Shown: positions 1 to 5,408, counted from the stretch's first letter. The stretch: DNA of 7,506 nucleotides from Candidatus Omnitrophota bacterium (GCA_016867095.1 VGKK01000051.1:1-7506), one strand, 5' to 3'. Program-made: numbers and translations. Notes: generated by a model from the sequence alone, not told the origin.

Positions 1-423
1 AATCCCAATATTTACCCGCCAGAGGAATATCAAAAGAGAAGGATGGGGGTTGTTGCTTTAAGCGGCGCGGATAAGATTGAGGTGATTTTCCCCGAATATA
101 TCCCTTCTGAATTTTTAAGCGCGGTGGGAGAAGAAAAAACTAGGCCCAAGAGGTGCCTTTTGTGCTGGTCTTTACGCCTGGCCAGGACCGCCCAGTTCGC
201 CAAAGAGAATAAATTTTACGGCTTTTCCACCACTTTACTGGTCAGCCCCTATCAGGACCAGGAGGCGATTAAAAAAATAGGCAGGGAAATTTCAGAAAAA
301 GAAGGCATATTTTTTCATGATGAAGATTTTCGCCCGGGTTTTAAAAAGGCCCATGAGCAGGCCAGGGCAAAAGGCATATATTGCCAGAATTATTGCGGGT
401 GTATGTATTCAATAAGCAGATAA
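1..423 (+). CDS. queH: Epoxyqueuosine reductase QueH, 5'-truncated by window edge
   Basis: QueH (DUF208 family) reduces epoxyqueuosine in tRNA to queuosine, the last step of the pathway, using an iron-sulfur cluster and a second iron; it is the non-cobalamin alternative to QueG. The frame is open from base 1 (it begins NPNIYPPEEYQKRR, the usual segment after the first strand), so the real start and the N-terminal CC motif lie upstream of the window. Of the metal-binding cysteines, the middle RCxxC pair is visible at fragment residues 52 and 55, and the C-terminal YCxxYCGC motif at residues 128-134, close to the end as in the family. The frame ends at TAA 421-423. QueA and Tgt of the same pathway lie downstream, which supports the call. 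The ATG at 43 is internal and not the start. Confidence 0.93.
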   Translation, partial: NPNIYPPEEYQKRRMGVVALSGADKIEVIFPEYIPSEFLSAVGEEKTRPKRCLLCWSLRLARTAQFAKENKFYGFSTTLLVSPYQDQEAIKKIGREISEKEGIFFHDEDFRPGFKKAHEQARAKGIYCQNYCGCMYSISR

Positions 424-455
424 CTTACGGAGCTCCGAAAGAGCGACTTAAGTTA
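421..455. repeat. Hairpin at the queH stop codon
   Basis: The arms taactta (421-427) and taagtta (449-455) are exact reverse complements. Inside them gctc (432-435) can pair with gagc (441-444), and cggagctccg (428-437) is itself a 10-bp palindrome. The left arm includes the queH stop codon. No T-run follows, so I do not call it an intrinsic terminator. It may be the left end of the repeat cassette described for 424-686. Confidence 0.5.
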
Positions 456-686
456 TAGCGTCTATCATTTATTTGTCTATCAGCGTCTGCAAATTGAACC
501 CAGCACTTATTTTTGTAATTGCACTGGAGTTATGGCTTAAGCGATAGAACGAAGTTATCCCTTGAGTTAACTCAAATGCTTTTTCAAAAATAAGTGCTGG
601 GTCAAATTCAGCCAACAACTTACGTTCACTTGCCGCACAAGAGGCACGCCGGATGTTCAGATACATCCGGGTGTTCGTTCCGTAAG
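424..686. repeat. Non-coding cassette of nested hairpins between queH and DUF2905
   Basis: This fills most of the 278-base gap between queH and the next gene, and I see no credible gene in it. It begins with cttacgga (424-431) and ends with the exact reverse complement tccgtaag (679-686). Between them lie an 18-bp inverted repeat with a long spacer (498-515 with 585-602), a perfect 14-bp palindrome (562-575) and a branched hairpin (611-693, running just past the right end). The terminal arms starting on the base after the queH stop suggest an inserted element, but no clear target duplication is visible. The type is unknown to me. Confidence 0.5.
498..602. repeat. 18-bp perfect inverted repeat with 69-base spacer
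   Basis: acccagcacttatttttg (498-515) is the exact reverse complement of 585-602. The match continues with one gap into ttga/tcaa just outside. The spacer contains the self-complementary sequence ttgagttaactcaa (562-575) and gcttaagc (535-542). An exact 18-bp match at this distance is very unlikely by chance and points to a folded RNA or a mobile or repeat element. Confidence 0.75.
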
Positions 687-693
687 CTGTGGC
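611..693. repeat. Branched hairpin just before the DUF2905 gene
   Basis: Outer pairing is gcc/aca (611-613, 615-617) with tgt/ggc (688-693), then cttacg (619-624) with cgtaag (681-686). Inside, tgcc (631-634) can pair with ggca (643-646), competing with cac/gtg pairing. The tip is a perfect 8-bp stem ccggatgt (649-656) and acatccgg (663-670) with a 6-base loop. It ends 8 bases before the ATG at 702, in the place where a ribosome binding site would be expected; none is visible. It could affect translation of the next gene or simply be repeat DNA. Confidence 0.6.
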
Positions 694-701
694 TTCATTT
701 G

Positions 702-917
702 ATGCTAGAAATCGGCAAAGGCATAATTATCTTTGGGGTTATTTTAATCGGCGTCGGTTTATTATTGACCTTTGCGGGTAAGGCGCCGTTTATTGGAAGG
801 CTGCCCGGGGATATTTATATCCATAAGAAGAACTTCACCTTTTATTTTCCTTTAGCGACTTCCATATTAGTCAGCATTATCCTTTCTTTAATATTTTGGT
901 TATGGTCTCGCCGTTAA
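702..917 (+). CDS. DUF2905 family small membrane protein
   Basis: This is a 71-residue protein of unknown function, full length for the DUF2905 family. Two hydrophobic membrane segments are clear, roughly residues 8-25 and 50-68. They are joined by the family signature loop with GxLPGDIYI at about residues 32-40, which is followed by basic and aromatic residues (HKKNFTFYF), and the protein ends in WSRR. I chose the ATG at 702 because it gives the usual family N-terminus (MLEIGKGIIIFG). The frame stays open upstream to a GTG at 594, but that part is repeat DNA. There is no Shine-Dalgarno sequence. The last 16 bases overlap the next gene, so the two are probably translated together. A DUF2905 gene beside a SpoIID gene and queA is an arrangement I recall from other bacteria, but the biochemical role is not known. 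Confidence 0.88.
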   Translation: MLEIGKGIIIFGVILIGVGLLLTFAGKAPFIGRLPGDIYIHKKNFTFYFPLATSILVSIILSLIFWLWSRR

Positions 918-1999
918 AAAAATCCATTACAAGGCTTATTATCCTGGTTGCCGCTTGTTACCTGTTGCCTGTCGCCTGCTATGCGCAGGCGCCGCAATAT
1001 GTCCGGGTCGCGGTCATACAGGACGCGCCTTTTGTGCGCCTTAAGATAAAAGGCAAGAACTTAAATACCACGGTGACGGCGTATAAATACGGAATTTTAA
1101 TGGGCGATAGGGCGGTCCGCTCGGATAAGTTGCTTATTAAATCAGACGGCCCGGACGGCATTATCCTTGGTGGCCGCCTGTTCCGGGGCGATATCCAGTT
1201 TATTAAAAAGGACGAGCGGCGCCTTTTAGTGGTCAACTATATTGATTTGGAGGATTATGTTAAGGGCATTTTGTATAATGAGGCGTCGCATTACTGGCCG
1301 ATGGAGGCCTTAAAGGCGCAGGCGATAGTCAGCCGCACCTACGCGGTTTATCAAATGCGGCAAAACAGGCCTAGAGACTATGATGTGACCGCGGATATTT
1401 ATTCCCAGGTTTATGGCGGGCGCGCCTCTGAGCGCTACCGGACAAATAAGGCGGTGGATGAGACTAGGGGCAAAATACTCGCTTATCAGGACAGGGCCTT
1501 GCCCGCCTATTTTCACGCTACCTGCGGCGGGCATACTGAAGATGCGTCTTTACTCTGGAACATCAATATAGCGCCCCTTAAAGGAGTGGTTTGCGGTTTT
1601 TGCCGCCAGTCCCCGCATTTTAACTGGCATAGCGTGTTGAGCTTGGAGGAAATCGCGGAGGCGCTAAACAAAGATAAGTACAGGATAAATAATATCAAAG
1701 AAATAAAAATTCTCGGCAGGGATAATTCCGGGCGGATTAGCGATTTACGGGTAATTTCGGCGCAGAAGGAATTCAAGATTTCCGCCAAGGACTTGCGCAA
1801 TATCCTCGGCCCCAATGTTATCAAGAGCGCTAATTTCCAGGTACAGGTTGCCGGCGGGGACGCGGTGTTTGAGGGCTTTGGCTGGGGCCACGGCGCGGGC
1901 CTGTGCCAGTGGGGGGCTTATTTTATGGCTAAACAGGGTTACACTACCGGGGAGATATTGAAACATTATTACCCCGGTTCTGATATTAGGACATTTTGA
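902..1999 (+). CDS. spoIID: SpoIID/LytB domain protein, probable secreted peptidoglycan lytic transglycosylase
   Basis: SpoIID-type enzymes cut peptidoglycan glycan strands, preferring strands stripped of stem peptides. The 365-residue product starts with a signal peptide: basic residues 6-11, a hydrophobic stretch at about 12-26, and a likely signal peptidase I site after AQA at 28-30. The SpoIID domain follows: DLEDYVKGIL at about 115-124, then E127, which matches the catalytic glutamate, then WPMEALKAQAIVSRTYAV at 132-149. The HATCGGHTED motif at 205-214 and CGFC at 231-234 could form the metal site reported for clostridial SpoIID. The C-terminus has the family GWGHGxGLCQWGA motif at 328-339 and ends with HYYPGS. 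The ATG at 902 is preferred over TTG at 896 because both give the same signal peptide. It overlaps the DUF2905 gene by 16 bases and ends 13 bases before queA. Nothing else here suggests sporulation, so a wall-remodelling role is more likely. Confidence 0.9.
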   Translation: MVSPLKKSITRLIILVAACYLLPVACYAQAPQYVRVAVIQDAPFVRLKIKGKNLNTTVTAYKYGILMGDRAVRSDKLLIKSDGPDGIILGGRLFRGDIQFIKKDERRLLVVNYIDLEDYVKGILYNEASHYWPMEALKAQAIVSRTYAVYQMRQNRPRDYDVTADIYSQVYGGRASERYRTNKAVDETRGKILAYQDRALPAYFHATCGGHTEDASLLWNINIAPLKGVVCGFCRQSPHFNWHSVLSLEEIAEALNKDKYRINNIKEIKILGRDNSGRISDLRVISAQKEFKISAKDLRNILGPNVIKSANFQVQVAGGDAVFEGFGWGHGAGLCQWGAYFMAKQGYTTGEILKHYYPGSDIRTF

Positions 2000-2012
2000 A
2001 CATAAAATAATC

Positions 2013-3005
2013 ATGTTAAGGTTATCCGATTTCGATTATACCTTACCCAAAGAATTAATCGCGCAGTATCCTTTAGAAGAACGCGACGCGGCCCGGCTTT
2101 TGGTTTTGCGCCGCAAAGACGGTTTAATTGAGCACCGTATTTTTAAGGAGATTACCGGTTATCTGCGCCAGGACGACCTTTTGGTCCTGAATAATACCAG
2201 AGTGTTGCCTTGCCGGCTTTGCGGCCGGCGCTTGAGCGGCGGCAGGGTGGAAGCCTTGCTGCTTAACCACAACGGCGGAATGGCTTTTACTTCTTTAATT
2301 AAGCCCGGCCGGGTCAAGGTCGGCGAAAAGCTCATTTTTAACGGCGGCCATACCGCCGGCACAGTGACCAGCCGTAATGAAATTACCTTTTCTTGCCCGG
2401 ATATAGACAGCGTTTATAAATTAGGAGTTATGCCGCTTCCGCCATATATCAAAAGAGATCCGGAGGAATTGGACAAAGATTATTATCAGACCGTTTATGC
2501 CAGCAAAGAAGGCGCGGTGGCCGCGCCAACCGCGGGCCTGCATTTTACCGAAGGATTACTGAAAAAGATACGGGCGCTAAAGGTGGAAATAGCGGAGCTT
2601 ACCTTGCATGTCGGCTACGGCACTTTCCGGCCGGTAAAGTGCGAGGACGTCACCGCCCATAAGATGGAAAAGGAATATTTTGAGATTAGCCGGGAGGCCA
2701 TTAATCTTTTGGCTGAGGCGCGCCAGAAAAAGGGCCGCGTCTTTGCCGTGGGCACCACCAGCTGCCGGGCATTGGAGGCTTATGCCTCAGGAGAAAGCAA
2801 GGGGTATACGGATTTATTCATTTATCCGGGATATAAATTCAGGATGGTGGATGGCTTTTTAACCAATTTTCATCTTCCCCGCACCACGCTATTTATGCTG
2901 GTATGCGCCTTTGCCGGAGAAAAGCTCATCAAAAAGGCCTACCAGGAAGCAGTGGACAAAAAGTACAGGTTCTATAGTTACGGCGACGCGATGTTGATTA
3001 TTTAA
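2013..3005 (+). CDS. queA: S-adenosylmethionine:tRNA ribosyltransferase-isomerase QueA
   Basis: QueA transfers and rearranges the ribosyl part of S-adenosylmethionine onto preQ1 at tRNA position 34, giving epoxyqueuosine. The 330-residue product is near the usual length and has the family motifs in order: DFDYTLPxxLIAQYP near the N-terminus (6-20), LNNTRVLPCRL (59-69), LPPYIKR (142-148), the very conserved PTAGLHFT (172-179), LHVGYGTFRPV (198-208), GTTSCRALE (247-255), NFHLPRTTLF (285-294) and YSYGDAMLI at the end. It starts 13 bases after the SpoIID stop and its stop lies 8 bases before tgt, so it is almost certainly co-transcribed with both. No Shine-Dalgarno sequence is visible upstream; the neighbours on either side also lack one. 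The product is the substrate of QueH, encoded at the left edge. Confidence 0.97.
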   Translation: MLRLSDFDYTLPKELIAQYPLEERDAARLLVLRRKDGLIEHRIFKEITGYLRQDDLLVLNNTRVLPCRLCGRRLSGGRVEALLLNHNGGMAFTSLIKPGRVKVGEKLIFNGGHTAGTVTSRNEITFSCPDIDSVYKLGVMPLPPYIKRDPEELDKDYYQTVYASKEGAVAAPTAGLHFTEGLLKKIRALKVEIAELTLHVGYGTFRPVKCEDVTAHKMEKEYFEISREAINLLAEARQKKGRVFAVGTTSCRALEAYASGESKGYTDLFIYPGYKFRMVDGFLTNFHLPRTTLFMLVCAFAGEKLIKKAYQEAVDKKYRFYSYGDAMLII

Positions 3006-3013
3006 AGAATAAA

Positions 3014-4237
3014 ATGCCATTTACCCCGTTAGACTCAGAAAACCCCGTCCCGTTACAAAGAAACTTTGTAACGGGACCCGCTTTTCAAAGAAAACCCCAG
3101 CCTTTAGGTCGGAGTCTAACGGGGTTTAGTTTAATTCATCAGGATAAAAATAGCCGGGCGCGGTTAGGCAAATTAAGCCTGGCCCGCGGAGAAATTGACA
3201 CGCCCTGTTTTATGCCGGTAGGCACCCAGGGCACGGTAAAAACCCTTTCGCCGCAGGAACTGGCAGGCAGCGGCGCGCAGATTATTTTGTCTAACGCCTA
3301 CCATCTTTTTCTGCGGCCGGGTATGGAAGTGATTAAAAAGGCCGGCGGCCTGCATAATTTTATGAGCTGGCAGGGGCCGATCCTGACCGACAGCGGAGGC
3401 TACCAGATTTTCAGCCTGGCGCTTTTAAGGAAGGTAACTGATGAAGGCGTGCAATTCCAGTCGCATATTGACGGGATGAAGCATTTTTTCCAGCCGCAGG
3501 ATGTAATTCAGATACAAGAGGTATTGGCCTCGGACATAATGATGCCGCTGGATGAATGCGTGCATTATCCTTGCGCCAAAGACCGCGCGGAAGTGGCGAT
3601 GAAAAGGACGCTTGACTGGGCGCGCCGCTCCAAGGCCGCGGCAAGCGGAAAAGGCCAGCTTTTATTCGCAATAGTGCAGGGCGCCACCTATGAAGATTTA
3701 CGTCAGGCCTGCGCCGAAAGGCTGCTTGAAATCGGCTTTGACGGTTATGCCTTGGGCGGAATTTCTGTTGGCGAGCCCAGGAACTTACGCTATAATATTG
3801 TGGATTTTACCGCGGGTTGCCTGCCAAAAGATGCGCCGCGCTACCTTATGGGCGTGGGCATGCCTGAGGATATTGTTGAAGCAGCCGGATGCGGCATTGA
3901 TATGTTTGACTGCGTTATCCCTACTCGTTACGGCAGAAACGGCACTGCCTTTACCAGCGCCGGGAAATTAACCGTCAGGAACGCGCCCTACATAGAGGAT
4001 TTCACGCCTTTGGACGCAAGGTGCGGCTGTTATACCTGCAGGAATTTCAGCCGGGCGTACCTGCGCCATTTATTTAATACCGACGAGACATTGGGCCTGC
4101 GCCTGGTTTCCCTGCACAACGTCCATTTTTATCTGGAGCTGATGCGCGGCATTAGAGAGGCCATTCTTGAAGATAGGTTTTTAAACTTCAAGAAAGAATT
4201 TTTAAATAGCTATAATTTAAACCCGAAACCCGAATGA
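3014..4237 (+). CDS. tgt: Queuine/preQ1 tRNA-guanine transglycosylase Tgt, with an in-frame N-terminal insert
   Basis: Tgt swaps guanine 34 for preQ1 in tRNAs with GUN anticodons. The catalytic core is intact: ETP/DTPCFMPVGTxGTVK-type entry (62-76), TDSGGYQIFSL (125-135) with the general-base aspartate D126, GGISVGEP (248-255), and MFDCVIPTRYGRNG (297-310) with nucleophile D299. The zinc site is CGC at 337-339, C342 and H368. The protein is 407 residues, about 30 longer than usual. The extra length is all at the N-terminus: residues 4-38 are encoded by the palindrome at 3023-3127. The normal family start resumes at FSLIHQDKNSRARLGKL. There is no in-frame ATG, GTG or TTG between the palindrome and the core, so translation very probably begins at 3014 and reads through it. 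The gene lies 8 bases after queA and has no visible Shine-Dalgarno sequence. Confidence 0.95.
   Translation: MPFTPLDSENPVPLQRNFVTGPAFQRKPQPLGRSLTGFSLIHQDKNSRARLGKLSLARGEIDTPCFMPVGTQGTVKTLSPQELAGSGAQIILSNAYHLFLRPGMEVIKKAGGLHNFMSWQGPILTDSGGYQIFSLALLRKVTDEGVQFQSHIDGMKHFFQPQDVIQIQEVLASDIMMPLDECVHYPCAKDRAEVAMKRTLDWARRSKAAASGKGQLLFAIVQGATYEDLRQACAERLLEIGFDGYALGGISVGEPRNLRYNIVDFTAGCLPKDAPRYLMGVGMPEDIVEAAGCGIDMFDCVIPTRYGRNGTAFTSAGKLTVRNAPYIEDFTPLDARCGCYTCRNFSRAYLRHLFNTDETLGLRLVSLHNVHFYLELMRGIREAILEDRFLNFKKEFLNSYNLNPKPE
3023..3127. repeat. Nested palindromic element inserted in frame in tgt
   Basis: The outer arms accccgttagactc (3023-3036) and gagtctaacggggt (3112-3125) are exact 14-bp reverse complements. 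Inside is a second perfect 14-bp stem, gtcccgttacaaag (3047-3060) with ctttgtaacgggac (3064-3077), closed by a 3-base loop. The 10-mer agaaaacccc occurs twice as a direct repeat (3037-3046 and 3089-3098). ttt lies just before the left arm (3020-3022) and again at the right end (3125-3127), a possible 3-bp target duplication. Counting one ttt copy, the unit is 105 bp or 35 codons. Its removal leaves atg cca ttt agt tta att cat, a normal Tgt start. The sequence contains no stop in the tgt frame. Confidence 0.85.
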
Positions 4238-4243
4238 ACCATG

Positions 4244-4444
4244 CGAAATAACCAAACACCAAATTACAATCCTTCGACTCGCTATCGCTCGCTCAGGATG
4301 GTGAGCAAGGCCAGCCAAGGACTGGCTGAGTCGAACCATAACCAAATAACCAATTTACCAATAACCAAACATAAAGGTTTGGTTATTGGTGGCTTGGATA
4401 TTGGAATTTATTTAGTGATTGGAAATTGATTATTGGTTATTTCG
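4244..4444. repeat. Long AT-rich inverted-repeat element between tgt and trmD
   Basis: The region is bounded by cgaaataacc (4244-4253) and its exact reverse complement ggttatttcg (4435-4444). In the centre is a perfect 14-bp hairpin, accaataaccaaac (4357-4370) with gtttggttattggt (4377-4390) and a 6-base loop. Much of the remaining sequence is a loose repetition of ataaccaa on the left and ttggttat on the right, so the arms can pair imperfectly over most of their length. A separate palindrome (4273-4335) sits inside the left arm. It fills nearly all of the 226-base gap; I see no gene, and the frames open through it read as low-complexity repeat translations. It ends 19 bases before the trmD ATG. 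Confidence 0.75.
4273..4335. repeat. Cloverleaf-like palindromic repeat nested in the tgt-trmD element
   Basis: The outer arms ttcgactc (4273-4280) and gagtcgaa (4328-4335) are exact. Two inner hairpins can form: gctca (4291-4295) with tgagc (4302-4306), and cagcca (4312-4317) with tggctg (4323-4328), the last base being shared with the outer arm. Its base composition is much more GC-rich than the flanking ataaccaa sequence, so it looks like a later insertion. I associate closely similar 'ccttcgactcgct...gagtcgaac' repeats with the spacers of many environmental genomes, from memory only. Confidence 0.7.
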
Positions 4445-4463
4445 TGTTTCTAGTTTAATTAAT

Positions 4464-5144
4464 ATGAGAATTGATATCATTGCCATTTTTCCTGGAATGT
4501 TCGCCCCGATATTAAACGAATCCATCGTCAAGCGGGCGCAGAAAAAGGGCAAAGTCAAAATTTATATTCACGACCTGCGGAGCTATTCTTTGGATAAACA
4601 CAGGAAGGTGGATGACCGGCCTTTTGGCGGCGGTTCAGGCATGTTGATGCGGCCGGAGCCGATATTTGCCGCGGTAGAGGATGTAAAATCAAAAAGCAAA
4701 AATCAAAAAGCAAAAGTTATTCTTTTGTGCCCGCAGGGAGAAAAATTAACGCAAAAATTAGCCAAGAAAATCGCCAAATACCAACACTTGATTTTAATCT
4801 GCGGCCATTACGAGGGCGTGGATGAACGGGTAAGGCAGCGTTTAGTGGATGAGGAGGTTTCTATCGGCGATTATGTTTTGACCGGAGGAGAGCTGCCGGC
4901 TATGGTCCTGGTGGACGCTGTGGCGCGGCTTTTGCCGGGCGTGCTGGGCGATAAAAATTCCTTGAATTTTGAGTCATTTGAAGATAATCTATTAGAACAC
5001 CCTCACTATACCAGGCCCGCTAACTTCAGGGGTATGGGTGTCCCGTCGGTTCTTTTATCAGGAGACCACAAGAAAATAGAAAGCTGGAGGGAAAAAGAAG
5101 CGCTAAAGAGAACGAAGCAAAAGAGACCCGATTTGTTAGGTTAG
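4464..5144 (+). CDS. trmD: tRNA (guanine-37-N1)-methyltransferase TrmD
   Basis: TrmD methylates G37 next to the anticodon, preventing +1 frameshifting. It is a homodimeric SPOUT enzyme with a trefoil knot. The 226-residue product shows VDDRPFGGGSGM (49-60), CGHYEGVDERV (113-123), the knot segment SIGDYVLTGGELPA (133-146), R155 (matching E. coli R154) in ARLLPGVLG, HPHYTRP (179-185) and a C-terminal RPDLL. Aligning by eye, the proposed general base Asp169 of the E. coli and Haemophilus enzymes is Glu170 here. Residues 75-84 are encoded by a 14-bp tandem repeat in a region that varies between TrmDs. It is slightly shorter than the usual 240-255 residues, ending right after RPDLL. The ATG at 4464 gives the normal MRIDIIxxFPxMF start; the frame upstream is repeat sequence. 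No Shine-Dalgarno is visible. rplS follows as in most bacteria, but rimM and rpsP do not precede it. Confidence 0.96.
   Translation: MRIDIIAIFPGMFAPILNESIVKRAQKKGKVKIYIHDLRSYSLDKHRKVDDRPFGGGSGMLMRPEPIFAAVEDVKSKSKNQKAKVILLCPQGEKLTQKLAKKIAKYQHLILICGHYEGVDERVRQRLVDEEVSIGDYVLTGGELPAMVLVDAVARLLPGVLGDKNSLNFESFEDNLLEHPHYTRPANFRGMGVPSVLLSGDHKKIESWREKEALKRTKQKRPDLLG
4685..4715. repeat. 14-bp tandem repeat inside trmD
   Basis: The unit aaaatcaaaaagca at 4685-4698 is repeated exactly at 4699-4712 and the period continues to 4715. It encodes the lysine- and serine-rich stretch at about residues 75-84, between the first substrate-binding motif and the VILLCPQGE strand. Fourteen is not a multiple of three, so the two copies are read in different frames. 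The unit resembles A-rich spacer repeats rather than the rest of the gene. Confidence 0.8.
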
Positions 5145-5164
5145 GGTAAACTTTTAATTGCGAA

Positions 5165-5235
5165 TATCAGAAAATCAGATTATCAGATAATCCGATACTC
5201 GTGGTTAATAATAGCATACGAGTGAGCTATAGCAT
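5165..5235. repeat. Short direct and inverted repeats after trmD
   Basis: In the first part of the 299-base trmD-rplS gap, atcag occurs three times (5166, 5174, 5182), and gattat (5178-5183) pairs with ataatc (5187-5192). Next, actcgt (5197-5202) pairs with acgagt (5218-5223) around a 15-base spacer, and atagcat occurs twice (5211-5217 and 5229-5235). No gene and no convincing promoter or terminator is visible. It reads as degenerate repeat DNA. Confidence 0.45.
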
Positions 5236-5253
5236 GAAAGTCTATTCACAGCA

Positions 5254-5408
5254 CGAAATAACCAATAATCAAGATACAAGCACCAAACAAATCTCAATGA
5301 TCAATAATCAATCACCAAACAAAGCGCTTCATAAACCTATTGTTTGGTTATTGGGATTTGGTTATTGGTCATTGTTTGGTTATTGTTTCTTGGTGTTTGG
5401 TTATTCCG
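5254..5408. repeat. Second AT-rich inverted-repeat element, between trmD and rplS
   Basis: The left end cgaaataacca (5254-5264) pairs, with one mismatch, with tggttattccg (5398-5408). At the centre accaaacaa (5314-5322) is the exact reverse complement of ttgtttggt (5340-5348), with a 17-base loop. The right arm carries four copies of tttggttatt (starting at 5343, 5357, 5375 and 5396), and the left arm carries variants of the complementary ataaccaaa. The two arms can pair imperfectly over about 70 bases. It shares its end sequence (cgaaataacca) and its repeated unit with the element at 4244-4444, so the two belong to one family. No gene is present. Confidence 0.75.

Noticed and set aside
421..460. 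Intrinsic terminator after queH
   Set aside because: A stem is present but no T-tract follows it.
469..666. 65-residue open frame on the minus strand between queH and DUF2905
   Set aside because: It runs across the 18-bp inverted repeat and the hairpins, has no ribosome binding site and no recognisable domain. Repeat DNA is the simpler explanation.
611..693. Integron attC-type recombination site
   Set aside because: The hairpin is similar in size, but the conserved terminal core (GTTRRRY with its partner) is missing and no integrase or cassette array is visible.
594..701. N-terminal extension of the DUF2905 gene from GTG 594
   Set aside because: The added residues come from the hairpin region and do not match the family, while ATG 702 gives the normal start and full family length.
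424..701. preQ1 riboswitch for the queuosine genes
   Set aside because: I could not find the compact preQ1 aptamer core or its A-rich tail; the hairpins here are larger and differently arranged.
950..995. Lipoprotein signal in the SpoIID-type protein (LPVAC)
   Set aside because: Proline at the -3 position fits a lipobox poorly, and an AQA signal peptidase I site follows a few residues later.
902..1999. SpoIID as evidence of a spore former
   Set aside because: SpoIID/LytB domain proteins occur widely outside spore formers, and no other sporulation gene is present.
3047..3085. Inner hairpin of the tgt palindrome followed by four T as an intrinsic terminator
   Set aside because: The T-run is short and separated from the stem by several bases, and it lies inside the reading frame of an intact gene.
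4241..4463. Open frames at 4241-4429 and upstream of the trmD ATG from TTG 4419
   Set aside because: They translate ataaccaa/ttggttat repeats into low-complexity sequence, and trmD has its family start at 4464.
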